58,438 nt of DNA from Phycisphaerales bacterium (GTDB lineage: Bacteria > Planctomycetota > Phycisphaerae > Phycisphaerales > SM1A02). Below are positions 41,736 through 51,057 of the stretch, piece after piece. A program made the position numbers and the translations under genes. The stretch's first letter is position 1. Each line of letters opens with the position of its first letter. Under the pieces are notes generated by a model, which saw nothing but the letters and a program-made list of their open reading frames with translations, was not told where the DNA came from and did no database searches. The stretch lies in the NCBI GenBank assembly GCA_014238965.1, contig JABAAC010000056.1, positions 1 through 58,438 of the forward strand. Direction: 5' to 3'.

Positions 41736-43846
41736 TTGCCGCAGCACTCTGCATGATTGCGGCAAGTGTTAGTGTTTTCGTCGACCCGCCGACACCGGAG
41801 TCCATCGCAGTGGCTGCCCCGGCTGATCGGCCACTGCTTATTGAGGCCAGGCTCAGCGCAGATCGTCAATTGCTAGCTGAGATCACCCTTGAGCAAGGCA
41901 ATGGAGGCTTGCGTGGTCAAGCCGCACGTGCCAAGGCGGCATCCCAGTTGTGTCATGACTTGCTGACGTTGGGGTGGTCTCGAACGCTAGCGCCTGAGCG
42001 TGTATTGCTTGGAGTTGCCATTGAGGACGAACGCGCAACAACTGCAGCCATCGCCGAAGAAGTGCTCGATGTGGTGGAGCCCATGCTCGTGCCGGGGTCA
42101 ACCCATCGGTCGTTACTGCCCTATCGCGCTGCGGCATTGACCTTGCTTGCTGCATTGGGCGATGTCACAACAATGGATGCGCAGGTGGCTTGGCAAGGCG
42201 TAGATATGCGTCGACAACCACCGAGACTGATCCGATTGGCGGCGTGGGCTGGAGACGCTTCGGGGGACCTTCGTTTTGGATCCGACTGCCACTCATTGCT
42301 CGTCAAGCAAGGCATCGTGTCCGAACAGTGGCTTGCGCAACTCAATAAGCGAATGGTCTTGGGCGAGGGGCAATGGCCACCGCCGGAGTCACCTTGGCAG
42401 GTCATGCTGCTCGCTGAAGCACGAGCGCATGCAGCCAGAGACATTGCGGCAGCCGAAGCGTTGTTGGCCGATGCCCTGCCGCGGCTGGTTGCTGGTGGCT
42501 GGTCGCCGGATGAAGCTGCAGCGTTGCTCGCAGATCGAATGGCAACAATGCCTGCTCGTCGCACACTTCCCTTTGCCGGGACAGCGTTGGCGCGGGCAGC
42601 GCACGCTGCTGCAATGGTCAGTCGAGGCGACTTGGCTGCTTGGGCAGATGCCCCCGCCGGCGGGGCTGCTGCACCTTGGATAAGGGTTGCAGCAAGGCGT
42701 GCTGCACGTGGATTTGAAGTCGCCAATCAAATGCCCCAGGCAATGCAGGCTTGGGCTGGGGCAGGCTTGGCAGGGGACATTCTTGCAGCGCGTCGAGCGG
42801 CCGCCTGGGTCCTTGGGCTCGACGTTGCCGCGAATGACTACGGAGTCATTGATCAACTTCGAGCACACACAGCTCCAGAGATAGCGTTGATCGCTGAGGC
42901 CGCATCTGCGCAGCGTGCTGGTCGAATTGATGATGCTGTTCGAGATTGGGTGCGCATGCCGCCAGGGACACGGCTGCAAGTTGGCGCACTGGCTGCGGCC
43001 GCCGCTCACATGGGGTCGTTGGATTTGGAAGTCATGGGGACCACTTTGCAGCGATTGAGAGTGGCTGCAGCGGCTGCTACTACGGATACACAGGATCCCG
43101 TTCGAGCAGCCATGGCGGTGCAGGCATCTGGCTGGGCGCTTGCTGCGCTCGTCGATTACGCAGTTGCTTCGAATCGGGTTGAACAGGCCGCACGGTTGCT
43201 CGGGGAAGATCCAGCCGTGGCGCACCTCACAGTGAGTGATGCGCTTCGCTTGCATGCGTTGGTGGCGCTGCGTCAAGGCGATGCTGGCCCTGCGATGGAG
43301 GCACTTGTCGAGCACGATGTCGAATTGGCCCGTGGGATGCTGTTAGAACGTGCGTTGGCTGTCATTGGCAGCCGCGGGGGCCTTGCGCCTGAGCCCATGG
43401 CAGCAGATGAACCGGGGCTTCGTGCGATTATGCCGTTGTTGCTTAGGCACCTGAATACAGGCCAACTGCAGCACCAGATACTTGTGGCCGATGCACTTCG
43501 ATTACTTGGACGCGGTGATGTGGATCGATACCGTGAAATACTTGCGCAGCACCCCGCACTTGCCGATGCGATGCTCGGACTTGCCGAGTTGCTCGCATCT
43601 GGAAGCGATGAGGCTGATCGAATCGAGGCCATGTCGCTCTATCGAGCCTTGACGCACGCGGCGCTGGATACATCTCCAGATCGGTGGTGGCTTGCGCAAC
43701 TTCGCATGTTGCAGCTGGCTTCAAGTGTTGGTCGGCCAGCGGAAGAGCTACGTGCGCGAGTTGAGCGACTTCGGCACGGGGCCCCTTCGCTTGGGGGCAT
43801 TCGTTGGTCGGGATCAATTCAAGCAGCTGTTCAGTCGAGCAACTGA
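41732..43846 (+). CDS. 704-residue exported helical-repeat protein of the VWA-ExbBD operon
   Basis: The product has a short signal-like N-terminus (MIAAALCMIAASVSVFVDPPTP) and is then almost wholly Ala/Leu/Arg-rich helix pairs, for example RRAARGFEVANQMPQAMQAWAGAGLAGD and VEQAARLLGEDPAVAHL, resembling TPR or similar solenoid repeats. No enzyme motif is seen. It is coupled to the second ExbD gene (ATGA), so it is likely the periplasmic partner of the VWA/ExbB/ExbD machine. Its last 16 bases overlap the convergent UVR-domain gene. Confidence 0.75.
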   Translation: MIAAALCMIAASVSVFVDPPTPESIAVAAPADRPLLIEARLSADRQLLAEITLEQGNGGLRGQAARAKAASQLCHDLLTLGWSRTLAPERVLLGVAIEDERATTAAIAEEVLDVVEPMLVPGSTHRSLLPYRAAALTLLAALGDVTTMDAQVAWQGVDMRRQPPRLIRLAAWAGDASGDLRFGSDCHSLLVKQGIVSEQWLAQLNKRMVLGEGQWPPPESPWQVMLLAEARAHAARDIAAAEALLADALPRLVAGGWSPDEAAALLADRMATMPARRTLPFAGTALARAAHAAAMVSRGDLAAWADAPAGGAAAPWIRVAARRAARGFEVANQMPQAMQAWAGAGLAGDILAARRAAAWVLGLDVAANDYGVIDQLRAHTAPEIALIAEAASAQRAGRIDDAVRDWVRMPPGTRLQVGALAAAAAHMGSLDLEVMGTTLQRLRVAAAAATTDTQDPVRAAMAVQASGWALAALVDYAVASNRVEQAARLLGEDPAVAHLTVSDALRLHALVALRQGDAGPAMEALVEHDVELARGMLLERALAVIGSRGGLAPEPMAADEPGLRAIMPLLLRHLNTGQLQHQILVADALRLLGRGDVDRYREILAQHPALADAMLGLAELLASGSDEADRIEAMSLYRALTHAALDTSPDRWWLAQLRMLQLASSVGRPAEELRARVERLRHGAPSLGGIRWSGSIQAAVQSSN

Positions 43847-44556
43847 CGAATTTCATCGCGCAAGATCGCCGCCAACTCAAAATTCTCACGGTCGATAGCG
43901 TTGCTCAGTCGCGTTTGCAACTCCACTCTCTGCGATGCAGGGAGTCTGGGCATGAGCAGGGCCTGCATGCTTCTGAGGACCTGCCCCTCTGGGCACGTTT
44001 TCAAAGCAGTTGGTCCAAGGCACGCTTCAAGGTCTTCAAGTCCTGAGGACAAGGCCCTTCGGGCGGCAGCTTGCTGTCCCGCTGCGAGCGCCAACTCTGC
44101 ACCGGCGCGTGATCGCATCATGATGGTCTGGGGTCGAAGCGATTCGAGGTTGGCAAACGCTGCACTGTCGCCTTGGAACCGCCGACAGAGGTCCATTCGC
44201 CGAAGAATGCCATCGGCATCGTGCATCACGCTCTGGAGGTCCCCCAAGGTCAATGCTGCAGTGATTCGGTGAAAGACTTGAAGCGATTCGTCCCGCAATG
44301 CTCCACATACTGTCGAGCTGAGCTGTGTGTTTGGGTCAGTTTCAAGGCGGTCCGAGCACAGGTGGAGGTACGAGTCGAACCCCTCGGGGCGAAGGCCATC
44401 GGGGCGGCCCGTCGTTTCCATTTGCAACACACCCAGCTCGAGACGTACTTGAATCAGCCGCCGGCCGTCGTCGCCCTCAACCCACCGGGCGTTGAATTGC
44501 TCCGAATTCCAAACCCAGTTCCTCAGCATGTTTGTCAGATCGAATGCGGTGTCCAT
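43831..44556 (-). CDS. UVR-domain protein
   Basis: The 241-residue cytoplasmic protein ends in a UVR motif (LQTRLSNAIDRENFELAAILRDEIRQLL, about 210-240), the helical hairpin found in UvrB, UvrC, McsA and ClpC where it mediates protein contacts. The N-terminal part (MLRNWVWNSEQFNARWVEGDDGRRLIQVRLELGVLQME, then GRPDG and DESLQVFHR) has no family I can name and a mostly helical middle. A good GGAG lies five bases before the ATG. It may be an adaptor in DNA repair or proteolysis; this is unproved. Confidence 0.75.
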   Translation of the reverse strand: MDTAFDLTNMLRNWVWNSEQFNARWVEGDDGRRLIQVRLELGVLQMETTGRPDGLRPEGFDSYLHLCSDRLETDPNTQLSSTVCGALRDESLQVFHRITAALTLGDLQSVMHDADGILRRMDLCRRFQGDSAAFANLESLRPQTIMMRSRAGAELALAAGQQAAARRALSSGLEDLEACLGPTALKTCPEGQVLRSMQALLMPRLPASQRVELQTRLSNAIDRENFELAAILRDEIRQLLD

Positions 44557-44832
44557 TTGGTCTCCAAAAGTGCCCCAGTCAAGGCAAAGTTCGGGTCATG
44601 CGGGGCGTTTGGGAAAGAAACCAGCATAAAGGTCGTAAATACGGCACACACATCTCAAGCCCAAGCATAGTTGGGTCGATTCTACGCGCCGTTGGAATGG
44701 CTCTGTTATTGCTGGAGGCACGCGCATATCGCGCCGGCAAAACGCTGTTTGAGTCAGGACGTGGAACGAAAAACGCTGGATTGATCGCCTGCAGGGGCAT
44801 TCAGCATCGATAGGGATTGCGCCGAGGCCCAT
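44557..44832. other. Divergent intergenic region between UVR-domain and sigma factor genes
   Basis: These 276 bases separate two divergent genes and should carry both promoters. I see no supported gene or RNA. GAGG five bases before ATG 44833 serves the sigma factor; GGAG at the other end serves the UVR-domain gene. Confidence 0.4.
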
Positions 44833-45693
44833 ATGGCACGACGATTTAACGACCGAATCCTCGAAACCTACCTTCGAGACATCAACGAGGTTCCACTTCT
44901 CACACCGCTCCAAGAGCGAGAGTTGGGTTGGCTCATCATCAATGACGGCTGCTTACAGTCAAAGGACAGGATGATCCGGGCGAACCTGCGACTTGTAGTG
45001 GCCATCGGCAAGCAGTTCATGCATCGCGGCATGCCCTTGGGTGACTTGATTGAAGAAGGCAACATCGGCTTAATCCGTGCTGTGGAGGGCTTCGACCCTG
45101 CTCAAGGCGCACGGTTTTCGACCTACGCAGCCTGGTGGATCAAGCAATCCATTAAGCGCATGCTGCTGAACGCGACGCAGCCAATTCACGTGCCCGCCTA
45201 CATGGTGGAGTTGATCGGGAAGTGGCGTCGTGAAGCGGCGAGGCTTGAGGAAGTGCTCGGCCGACCGCCGACCACCGACGAAACGGCTCAAGTGCTGGAC
45301 ATTCCTCTACGCAAAGCAGAAGTCGTGTTGCAAGCCATGCAGACGCGTCGGTCCGCTCGCCGTGGTGTACTTGGCGAAGACGGCGAACCATTAGACTTCA
45401 CTGAGATTCTTGAGGATCAGCGCAACAGTCGTCCAGAAATGACCGTTGAACAGAGCGATGATTTGGAAGTGGTGCTTGAAGTCATCGAGAGCCTCGCAGA
45501 TCGTGATCGTCGTGTTTTGAAGCTTCGCTTTGGACTAGAAGGGCAGTCGCCGTTGACATTGAAGCAAATCGGTGCCGTCATTGGTCTGACCCGCGAACGG
45601 GTGAGGCAGATTGAAATGGAAACGCTTGCTCGCATCCAGAAGCGACTCATTCAGCGATCTCGCGCAGACGTTGCGCGTCGAAGAGCATCCTGA
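44833..45693 (+). CDS. RNA polymerase sigma-70 factor (RpoD/SigA-like, lacking region 1.1)
   Basis: The 286-residue protein has region 1.2 (YLRDINEVPLLTPLQERELG), region 2 with DLIEEGNIGLIRAVEGFDPAQGARFSTYAAWWIKQSIKRML, region 3 starting TQPIHVPAYMVELIGKW, and region 4 with RVLKLRFGLEG and the helix-turn-helix LTLKQIGAVIGLTRERVRQIEMETLARI. Region 1.1 and the long non-conserved spacer of the housekeeping factor are missing, so it is probably a group 2 factor, similar in size to RpoS, that recognises promoters close to those of the primary sigma factor. No anti-sigma gene is adjacent. Confidence 0.93.
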   Translation: MARRFNDRILETYLRDINEVPLLTPLQERELGWLIINDGCLQSKDRMIRANLRLVVAIGKQFMHRGMPLGDLIEEGNIGLIRAVEGFDPAQGARFSTYAAWWIKQSIKRMLLNATQPIHVPAYMVELIGKWRREAARLEEVLGRPPTTDETAQVLDIPLRKAEVVLQAMQTRRSARRGVLGEDGEPLDFTEILEDQRNSRPEMTVEQSDDLEVVLEVIESLADRDRRVLKLRFGLEGQSPLTLKQIGAVIGLTRERVRQIEMETLARIQKRLIQRSRADVARRRAS

Positions 45694-45745
45694 GCGGGCC
45701 GTTTTGAGTCCCTGATCAAGGTGCGCACCGGCTACCATCTGCGAG

Positions 45746-46873
45746 ATGGAAACAATGGCCCAACCCCGTGCATTGCGACAGACACCCTTCCACGACTTCC
45801 ATGTTGCACATGGTGGCAAACTTGTGGAGTACTCAGGCTGGTCGATGCCGTTGCACTACGGCTCGATCATCGACGAGCATGTGCAGGTTCGTCGAAGTGC
45901 CGGCCTGTTCGATGTCTCTCATATGGGGCGGCTGCGGTTCCGGGGACGTGATGCAATTCAATTCCTCGATCACTTGGTCACGCGCAATGTCGCTGACATG
46001 CAGCCTGGTCAAGTGCGCTATGCCATGGTCTGCAACGATAAGGGGGGCTGTCGTGATGATGTACTGGTGTACCGCATCGACGAGGCAGAGTGCCTCATGG
46101 TCTGTAATGCAGCCAACCGAGCGAAACTAATCGAGCACATAGCCGCCACTCGTGGCGACATGGTTTTTAAGATGGTCGACGAAACCGAATCGACCGCCAT
46201 GGTTGCGGTGCAGGGCCCCGCGGCGATGGATTTGATTGCGAAGTTTTCGCGGTCTATCCCAGAACTCAAGCGGTATCGCTTTCAGCAGAAGCAGATTTTG
46301 ATTGCCAAGTTCCTCATCTCGCGAACTGGGTATACGGGCGAAGACGGCATTGAGGCCATCTTGCCCAAGGCGCTTGCTGGCAAGGCGGTCAAAATGATGT
46401 TGGGCAATCTTGACGCCGACGAGGCAGTCGTCCGTCCTTGTGGGCTTGGTGCGCGTGACTCACTTCGACTGGAAGCAGGCATGGCGTTGTATGGTCACGA
46501 AATAGATGAAGCGACGGACCCGCTGTCGGCGGGTCTTCAATTTGCTGTCAACCTTGACAAGGCCGGCGGCTTCATCGGCCAGGAAGCCTTGCAACGCATC
46601 GCTGAGTCAGAGCCTCGTACAAAGTTGATGGGTTTGTTGCTTGAGGGACGCCGCGCTGCTCGACAGGGCATGGACGTTCGTCTCGATGGCCAGTGTGTTG
46701 GCCGTGTAACAAGTGGCTGTCTAAGTCCGTCACTGAACGCTTCCATTGCCATGGCCCACGTGAACATTGAGCATGCTGAACCCGGAACGCTCGTTGAAGT
46801 GGATCTTGGTCGTGCCGTCGCCCCCGCAGCGGTGTGCGCATTGCCGTTTGACTATCGGTCTGCATCGTCCTGA
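45746..46873 (+). CDS. gcvT: Aminomethyltransferase, glycine cleavage T protein
   Basis: GcvT transfers the aminomethyl unit of glycine to tetrahydrofolate. The 375-residue product shows LRQTPFHDFHVAHGGKLVEYSGWSMPLHY, GLFDVSHMGRLRFRG, the folate-site FLISRTGYTGEDGIEAILP, and GLGARDSLRLEAGMALYGHEID with the catalytic Asp of the RDSLRLE motif. A start at 45755 (second Met) is equally plausible. The usual partners gcvH and gcvP are not in the window. The last 22 bases overlap the convergent lpxD. No glycine riboswitch fits in the 52-base leader. Confidence 0.93.
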   Translation: METMAQPRALRQTPFHDFHVAHGGKLVEYSGWSMPLHYGSIIDEHVQVRRSAGLFDVSHMGRLRFRGRDAIQFLDHLVTRNVADMQPGQVRYAMVCNDKGGCRDDVLVYRIDEAECLMVCNAANRAKLIEHIAATRGDMVFKMVDETESTAMVAVQGPAAMDLIAKFSRSIPELKRYRFQQKQILIAKFLISRTGYTGEDGIEAILPKALAGKAVKMMLGNLDADEAVVRPCGLGARDSLRLEAGMALYGHEIDEATDPLSAGLQFAVNLDKAGGFIGQEALQRIAESEPRTKLMGLLLEGRRAARQGMDVRLDGQCVGRVTSGCLSPSLNASIAMAHVNIEHAEPGTLVEVDLGRAVAPAAVCALPFDYRSASS

Positions 46874-47922
46874 GCAGTTGGTTCAGCTTGTTTGGCGGCA
46901 CGCTCGAGCGTGCGTACACGTTTGACCAACTGTGATAACGAAGTGAATGCCAGCATGTTTCGTTTGGCCTGCTCTACAGGCACCGCTGGCGCCCCACCAA
47001 TCATTTGGTCTGACGCAACAGTCGAGGCGATGCCAGTCTGAGCGATGGCGGTTACGCGATCGCCGATAGATAGGTGTCCTGCGACGCCGACCTGGCCGCC
47101 AAGGACGACGTGGTTGCCCATGGTCACACTGCCAGCGACGCCTACAAGTGAAACCAGCAGGCAGTGCGATCCAATTGTTGTGCCGTGGCCAATGGAAATG
47201 AGATCCGCGAACTTGGTCCCAGAACCAATACGCGTAGCGCCCATGGTCGCTCGCTCAATGGCGCAATTGCCCCCGAATTCAACATCATCTTCAACTTCGA
47301 CAATGCCTTGCTGGGGGATTTTGTGGTGCACACCTTTGGATGTCGCGTAGCCAAAGCCATCGCTGCCAACCACGGTGCCGCCATGGACAGTCACTCGGTT
47401 GCCAAGCTGAACATGGTCGTAGATCACGCAATTGGGAAACAAAATGCAGTCATCGCCGATTTGAGCATCCGGGCCAACCCATGCGCCGGGATAAATCCAA
47501 CAGCCTTTACCAACGACTGCACCACGCTCCACAACCGCAAAGGGGTGAATCCGGGTGCCTTCGCCAATGCTGGCGGTCTCATGCACGGCTGCTCGTGGGC
47601 TGATGCCACCCTCGGCGTCCATGGGCTCAGGGTGCTGTCGATAGCCATGTAAGGCCACCATTGCTTCACGGAAGGCAAAGTAGGGGTCTTCACATCGCAG
47701 CACATTCAAGCCCGCAGGAGTCTCGTCCTTTTTGCCTACAAGCACTGCTGTGGCGCGGGTTGTCTGCAACTGATCCTTGTACTTGGAATTGGCTAAAAAA
47801 GTGAGATCGCCGGTCGTTGCCTCTGCTAAGCCACGGCACTGCTGCACCATGGCATCGGGGTCGCCCTCAAGCGTCGCGCCGAGAAGTTGAGCAAGCTCCT
47901 GCAATGTGTGTGAGGCCGTCAT
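46852..47922 (-). CDS. lpxD: UDP-3-O-acylglucosamine N-acyltransferase, copy 1
   Basis: LpxD adds the second acyl chain in lipid A synthesis. The 356-residue protein has the N-terminal uridine-binding domain (to about 100), a left-handed beta-helix of hexapeptide repeats (about 105-320) with SDGFGYATSKGVHHKIPQQGIVEVEDDVEFG, the catalytic His246 in ISIGHGTTIG, and a C-terminal helical tail. It is one of two lpxD genes here, this one on the minus strand and divergent from bamA. It differs much from the second copy outside the core motifs, so they may use different acyl chains or sugar acceptors. Confidence 0.92.
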   Translation of the reverse strand: MTASHTLQELAQLLGATLEGDPDAMVQQCRGLAEATTGDLTFLANSKYKDQLQTTRATAVLVGKKDETPAGLNVLRCEDPYFAFREAMVALHGYRQHPEPMDAEGGISPRAAVHETASIGEGTRIHPFAVVERGAVVGKGCWIYPGAWVGPDAQIGDDCILFPNCVIYDHVQLGNRVTVHGGTVVGSDGFGYATSKGVHHKIPQQGIVEVEDDVEFGGNCAIERATMGATRIGSGTKFADLISIGHGTTIGSHCLLVSLVGVAGSVTMGNHVVLGGQVGVAGHLSIGDRVTAIAQTGIASTVASDQMIGGAPAVPVEQAKRNMLAFTSLSQLVKRVRTLERAAKQAEPTAQDDADR

Positions 47923-47949
47923 GCTGATCGCGGTGGAAGAGTAGCACAG

Positions 47950-47977
47950 GCCCCGGTGGACGGCAGTGTCCCGGGGC
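47950..47977. promoter_or_regulatory. GC-rich hairpin between lpxD and bamA
   Basis: GCCCCGG (47950-47956) and CCGGGGC (47971-47977) pair perfectly around a 14-base loop and are followed by TTTGG, 28 bases before the bamA start. It lies in the only space for the two divergent promoters, so it may be a leader hairpin or attenuator. Confidence 0.35.
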
Positions 47978-48005
47978 TTTGGTCAGGTACACTCAGGTAG
48001 CCGAT

Positions 48006-50363
48006 ATGCGACTGCTGCTCGCCATGTTTGTCGGATTGCTGCTGCTGGCGGGCCCCATTGGGAGCCCGCTGGTTCAGGTGGCTGCAGCGGATGACCGGCT
48101 TGCTGATCGGCCTGTCAGTGCTATTGAGCTTCAGGGCCTCAAACGCGTCAGCGAACAGAAGGTGCTCAACAACATTCGTTCTCGGGTTGGGCAGGCCTAC
48201 GACCCCGAAACCGCCCGAAACGACGTTAATAGATTGACTCGGCTTGGTGACTTTGGAAGCATCGATGTGGTTGCTGAACTGCAGGAAGACGGCACTGTCA
48301 CCTTGCGGTACCTGTTCAAGGAAGAAGAACTGCTTGCGGAGGTTTCAGTCGTCGGCAATCGCATGCTCGCTGACTCGGCCCTGCTGGGCCCTACGGGCTT
48401 GCACCGTGGCTCGCCACGCGATGACTTTTTGATTCAACGTGGTATTCGATTGATGGAGGACCTATACAAGGGGAAGGGCTTCTATCTCGTTGAAATCACC
48501 GTTGATCCCAAGCAACTTGATGATGATGGTGTCTTGATTTACGAGGTCATCGAAGGACCACGTGTGCGCATTCGGGCCATTGAGTTTGTCGGGGCAACGT
48601 CATTCACGCCACGAAAACTGCGGGCGCAGATTGAAACATCAACGTGGTTTCCATTGTTGGAGCGTGCGGCGCTTGACGAAGATCAATTGGTCAAGGATGT
48701 CGGCAAACTAACGGCCTACTACCGCGATCACGGCTGGATCGATGTTCGTGTTGATCGATCGATTGAAATCAGTCCAGACCAACGCGAAGCCAAAGTGATC
48801 TTCCTCATTGAGGAGGGGCGGCGATATACGGTTGGGGCCATCAAGGCGCAGACCACCGAGGGCGGTCCCACGACAGTGCTCAATCAGAGTCAGATTGCGG
48901 CGCTCATGACAATCAAGGTTGGCGATGCATTTCGCGCCGATCTGATGCGACGGTCCATCGATGCGATTCAAGATGCGCATGGCGTGATGGGGTATCTCGA
49001 GAGCGAAGTTCGCTCGGTGCCTATTCGTCATGGCGACTCCACGGAACTCGATCTGCTTGTGCAGGTGAAGGAAGGCGAGATTGCGGATGTTGGACTGCTG
49101 AACATCACGGGCAATACGCTTACGCAAGATCGTGTGATCCGTGGGCAGACGCAACTGAACCCCGGTCATCGATTCGATGGCCGTGAAATTAAGCGTACCG
49201 AAGAGCGGATTCGGAACTCTGGCCTTTTCAGCGAGGCCAAAGTGCGATTGCAACGACCCGATCCCACTCGGCCAAATGAGCGTGACGTATTGATCGAGGT
49301 GAAGGAGAAGAACACCGGATCGGTCAACTTCGGTGTAGGTGTGGGATCAGATTCAGGCGTGCTGGGCAACATATCGTTGACTCAGAACAACTTTGACATT
49401 CTGGATGTCCCCCAGACATTTGGTGAAATGGCTGCGGGGCGAGCCTTCCGTGGCGCAGGCCAGCAGTTTTCAATGAACTTTCAGCCTGGCACCGAAATCT
49501 TTGCATATGACATTTCACTGACCGAGCCAAGATTCCTCGACACGCCAATTTCGCTTGGTGGAACGGCGGGGTACTACCGCCGGATTTATGAGGAGTACAC
49601 GGAGCAGCGGCTCTACACCGGTGGCACCCTGAGTCGAAGGCTCGGCGATATCTGGTTCGGTGACTTGCGACTTGAGTACACCAATGTTCGGTTGAGTGAA
49701 ATTGCCGCCAATGCGCCAGATCAAGTGCGAGATGACCAAGGCCCCGACAACCTTGTGAGCATCGGTGGTTCGCTTGTGCGAACGACACTCAACTCATTTA
49801 CAAGACCAACCAGCGGCAGCCGGGCATCGTTGTCGTATTCGAACTATGGAGCATTGGCCGGCGACGTCAAATTCAATCGCACCAGGCTCAGTTACACGAC
49901 CTACCTTCTATTGGACCGCGATTTCTTAGGCCGTCCGTCCACATTGCGGCTCGATGGGCGATTTGGATTGATCTTCGGTGGTTCTGCGCCCAACTATGAG
50001 AAGTTCTATATGGGTGGTCGCTCTTTACGGGGGTTCGCATACCGTGGCGTTGGGCCTAGTGGGACCATCAACGGCGTGGAAACAGACGTTGTGGTCGGCG
50101 GCGATCTCATGTGCTCCCTTGGGGGCCAGTACCAGTTTCCACTTGTAGGCGAGTTCCTCGACGGCGTGGTTTTTGTGGATTCCGGCACCGTCAACACGGG
50201 TACGGGTGTGATGCCATATAGAGCAGCGGTAGGCTTTGGTTTCCGGGTGTATATTGCGGCGCTTGGGTCAACACCACTGGCCTTTGACTTTGCCTTTCCA
50301 TTCCTGAAGCAGCCTGAGGATCGAACTCAGTTGTTCAGCTTTGCGGCCGATCTTCCGTTCTGA
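48006..50363 (+). CDS. bamA: Outer membrane protein assembly factor BamA
   Basis: The 785-residue protein starts at ATG 48006 with AGGTAG five bases upstream; the longer frame from 47979 is less likely. A signal peptide (MRLLLAMFVGLLLLAGPIGSPLVQVAAA) is followed by POTRA domains (about 30-430), each with the beta-alpha-alpha-beta-beta pattern (SAIELQGLKRVSEQKVLNNIRSRVG, EVSVVGNRML, IRAIEFVGATSFTPRKLRAQI, VGLLNITGNTLTQDRVIRGQ), then a C-terminal Omp85 beta-barrel with SFTEPRFLDTP-type strands, GGRSLRGF (the VRGF/Y barrel-lid motif as LRGF) and a terminal strand ending in Phe. It folds outer membrane proteins and heads the ompH-ompH-lpx cluster. Confidence 0.93.
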   Translation: MRLLLAMFVGLLLLAGPIGSPLVQVAAADDRLADRPVSAIELQGLKRVSEQKVLNNIRSRVGQAYDPETARNDVNRLTRLGDFGSIDVVAELQEDGTVTLRYLFKEEELLAEVSVVGNRMLADSALLGPTGLHRGSPRDDFLIQRGIRLMEDLYKGKGFYLVEITVDPKQLDDDGVLIYEVIEGPRVRIRAIEFVGATSFTPRKLRAQIETSTWFPLLERAALDEDQLVKDVGKLTAYYRDHGWIDVRVDRSIEISPDQREAKVIFLIEEGRRYTVGAIKAQTTEGGPTTVLNQSQIAALMTIKVGDAFRADLMRRSIDAIQDAHGVMGYLESEVRSVPIRHGDSTELDLLVQVKEGEIADVGLLNITGNTLTQDRVIRGQTQLNPGHRFDGREIKRTEERIRNSGLFSEAKVRLQRPDPTRPNERDVLIEVKEKNTGSVNFGVGVGSDSGVLGNISLTQNNFDILDVPQTFGEMAAGRAFRGAGQQFSMNFQPGTEIFAYDISLTEPRFLDTPISLGGTAGYYRRIYEEYTEQRLYTGGTLSRRLGDIWFGDLRLEYTNVRLSEIAANAPDQVRDDQGPDNLVSIGGSLVRTTLNSFTRPTSGSRASLSYSNYGALAGDVKFNRTRLSYTTYLLLDRDFLGRPSTLRLDGRFGLIFGGSAPNYEKFYMGGRSLRGFAYRGVGPSGTINGVETDVVVGGDLMCSLGGQYQFPLVGEFLDGVVFVDSGTVNTGTGVMPYRAAVGFGFRVYIAALGSTPLAFDFAFPFLKQPEDRTQLFSFAADLPF

Positions 50364-50404
50364 CTTTCACGTTTCGTACCAAAGGCTTCGTAGGAGGCAA
50401 ACTC

Positions 50405-51037
50405 ATGCATCGAGTCCATCACATCGCCCTATTCGTCGCGATCACCGCGATTTGTGTTCTGTTGGCCGTTCGCCCTGCAGATGGCACCAGTGCCACCTTG
50501 GCGGAAAAAACGGTCGTGGCAGTCGTGAATCCAAGCCAAGTACTTGAAGGCCTTGTCGAGCGGGCCGAAGCTGAAGCCCAACTGCGGCAGAAGTTCGAGG
50601 AACTCAAGGCACAAGCTGAAGCCCGGACCTCTGAAATTCGCACGTTGCAGGAGCTGATTGAAACGACAACTGACCCTGACGCACGACAAGCGTTGCTTGA
50701 TGAGATCGATGTGAAAGGCATTAAGGCCGTTGCGTTCGACCAGTTTGCAGCACGTCAATTTGACGTCGATCTTGCACTCCTGCAGCAGAGTTTATACAAC
50801 CGAGTCGTTGAGTCGGTAGGTGAGTTGGCGCAGGCCAACAGCATTGACATCGTGTTAGTCAACGACAATGCATCACCGATCATGATTAACCCTGAGTTGC
50901 GAGTTCCTCGGGCGACACAGGTTGAGGAGCAGATTTCACAGCGGCGCGTGATGTTTGCTTCGTCGACTGTCGATATCACCGAAGCGTTGATTCTTCGAAT
51001 GAATAATGCACACAGCGAGCAAACCGGGCAGCGTTGA
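50405..51037 (+). CDS. OmpH/Skp-like periplasmic chaperone, first of a tandem pair
   Basis: The 210-residue protein has an AGGAGG ribosome binding site, a signal peptide (HHIALFVAITAICVLLAVRPADG) and a VVNPSQVLEGL start strand like Skp. A long coiled coil follows (ERAEAEAQLRQKFEELKAQAEARTSEI onward), then ELAQANSIDIVLVND, matching the Skp trimer-forming strand. A C-terminal extension, RRVMFASSTVDITEALILRMN, is not in E. coli Skp but is shared with the next gene. Lying straight after bamA, as skp does in many bacteria, it probably escorts outer membrane proteins. Confidence 0.85.
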   Translation: MHRVHHIALFVAITAICVLLAVRPADGTSATLAEKTVVAVVNPSQVLEGLVERAEAEAQLRQKFEELKAQAEARTSEIRTLQELIETTTDPDARQALLDEIDVKGIKAVAFDQFAARQFDVDLALLQQSLYNRVVESVGELAQANSIDIVLVNDNASPIMINPELRVPRATQVEEQISQRRVMFASSTVDITEALILRMNNAHSEQTGQR

Positions 51038-51057
51038 ACGCCCACTGGAGTCGACAC

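Noticed and set aside
44532-44813. 93-residue plus-strand frame in the sigma factor upstream region
   Set aside because: It begins within the UVR-domain gene on the other strand, has no ribosome binding site and no domain; it is treated as chance.
45694-45745. Glycine riboswitch before gcvT
   Set aside because: Only 52 bases separate the sigma factor gene from gcvT and no glycine aptamer pattern is seen.
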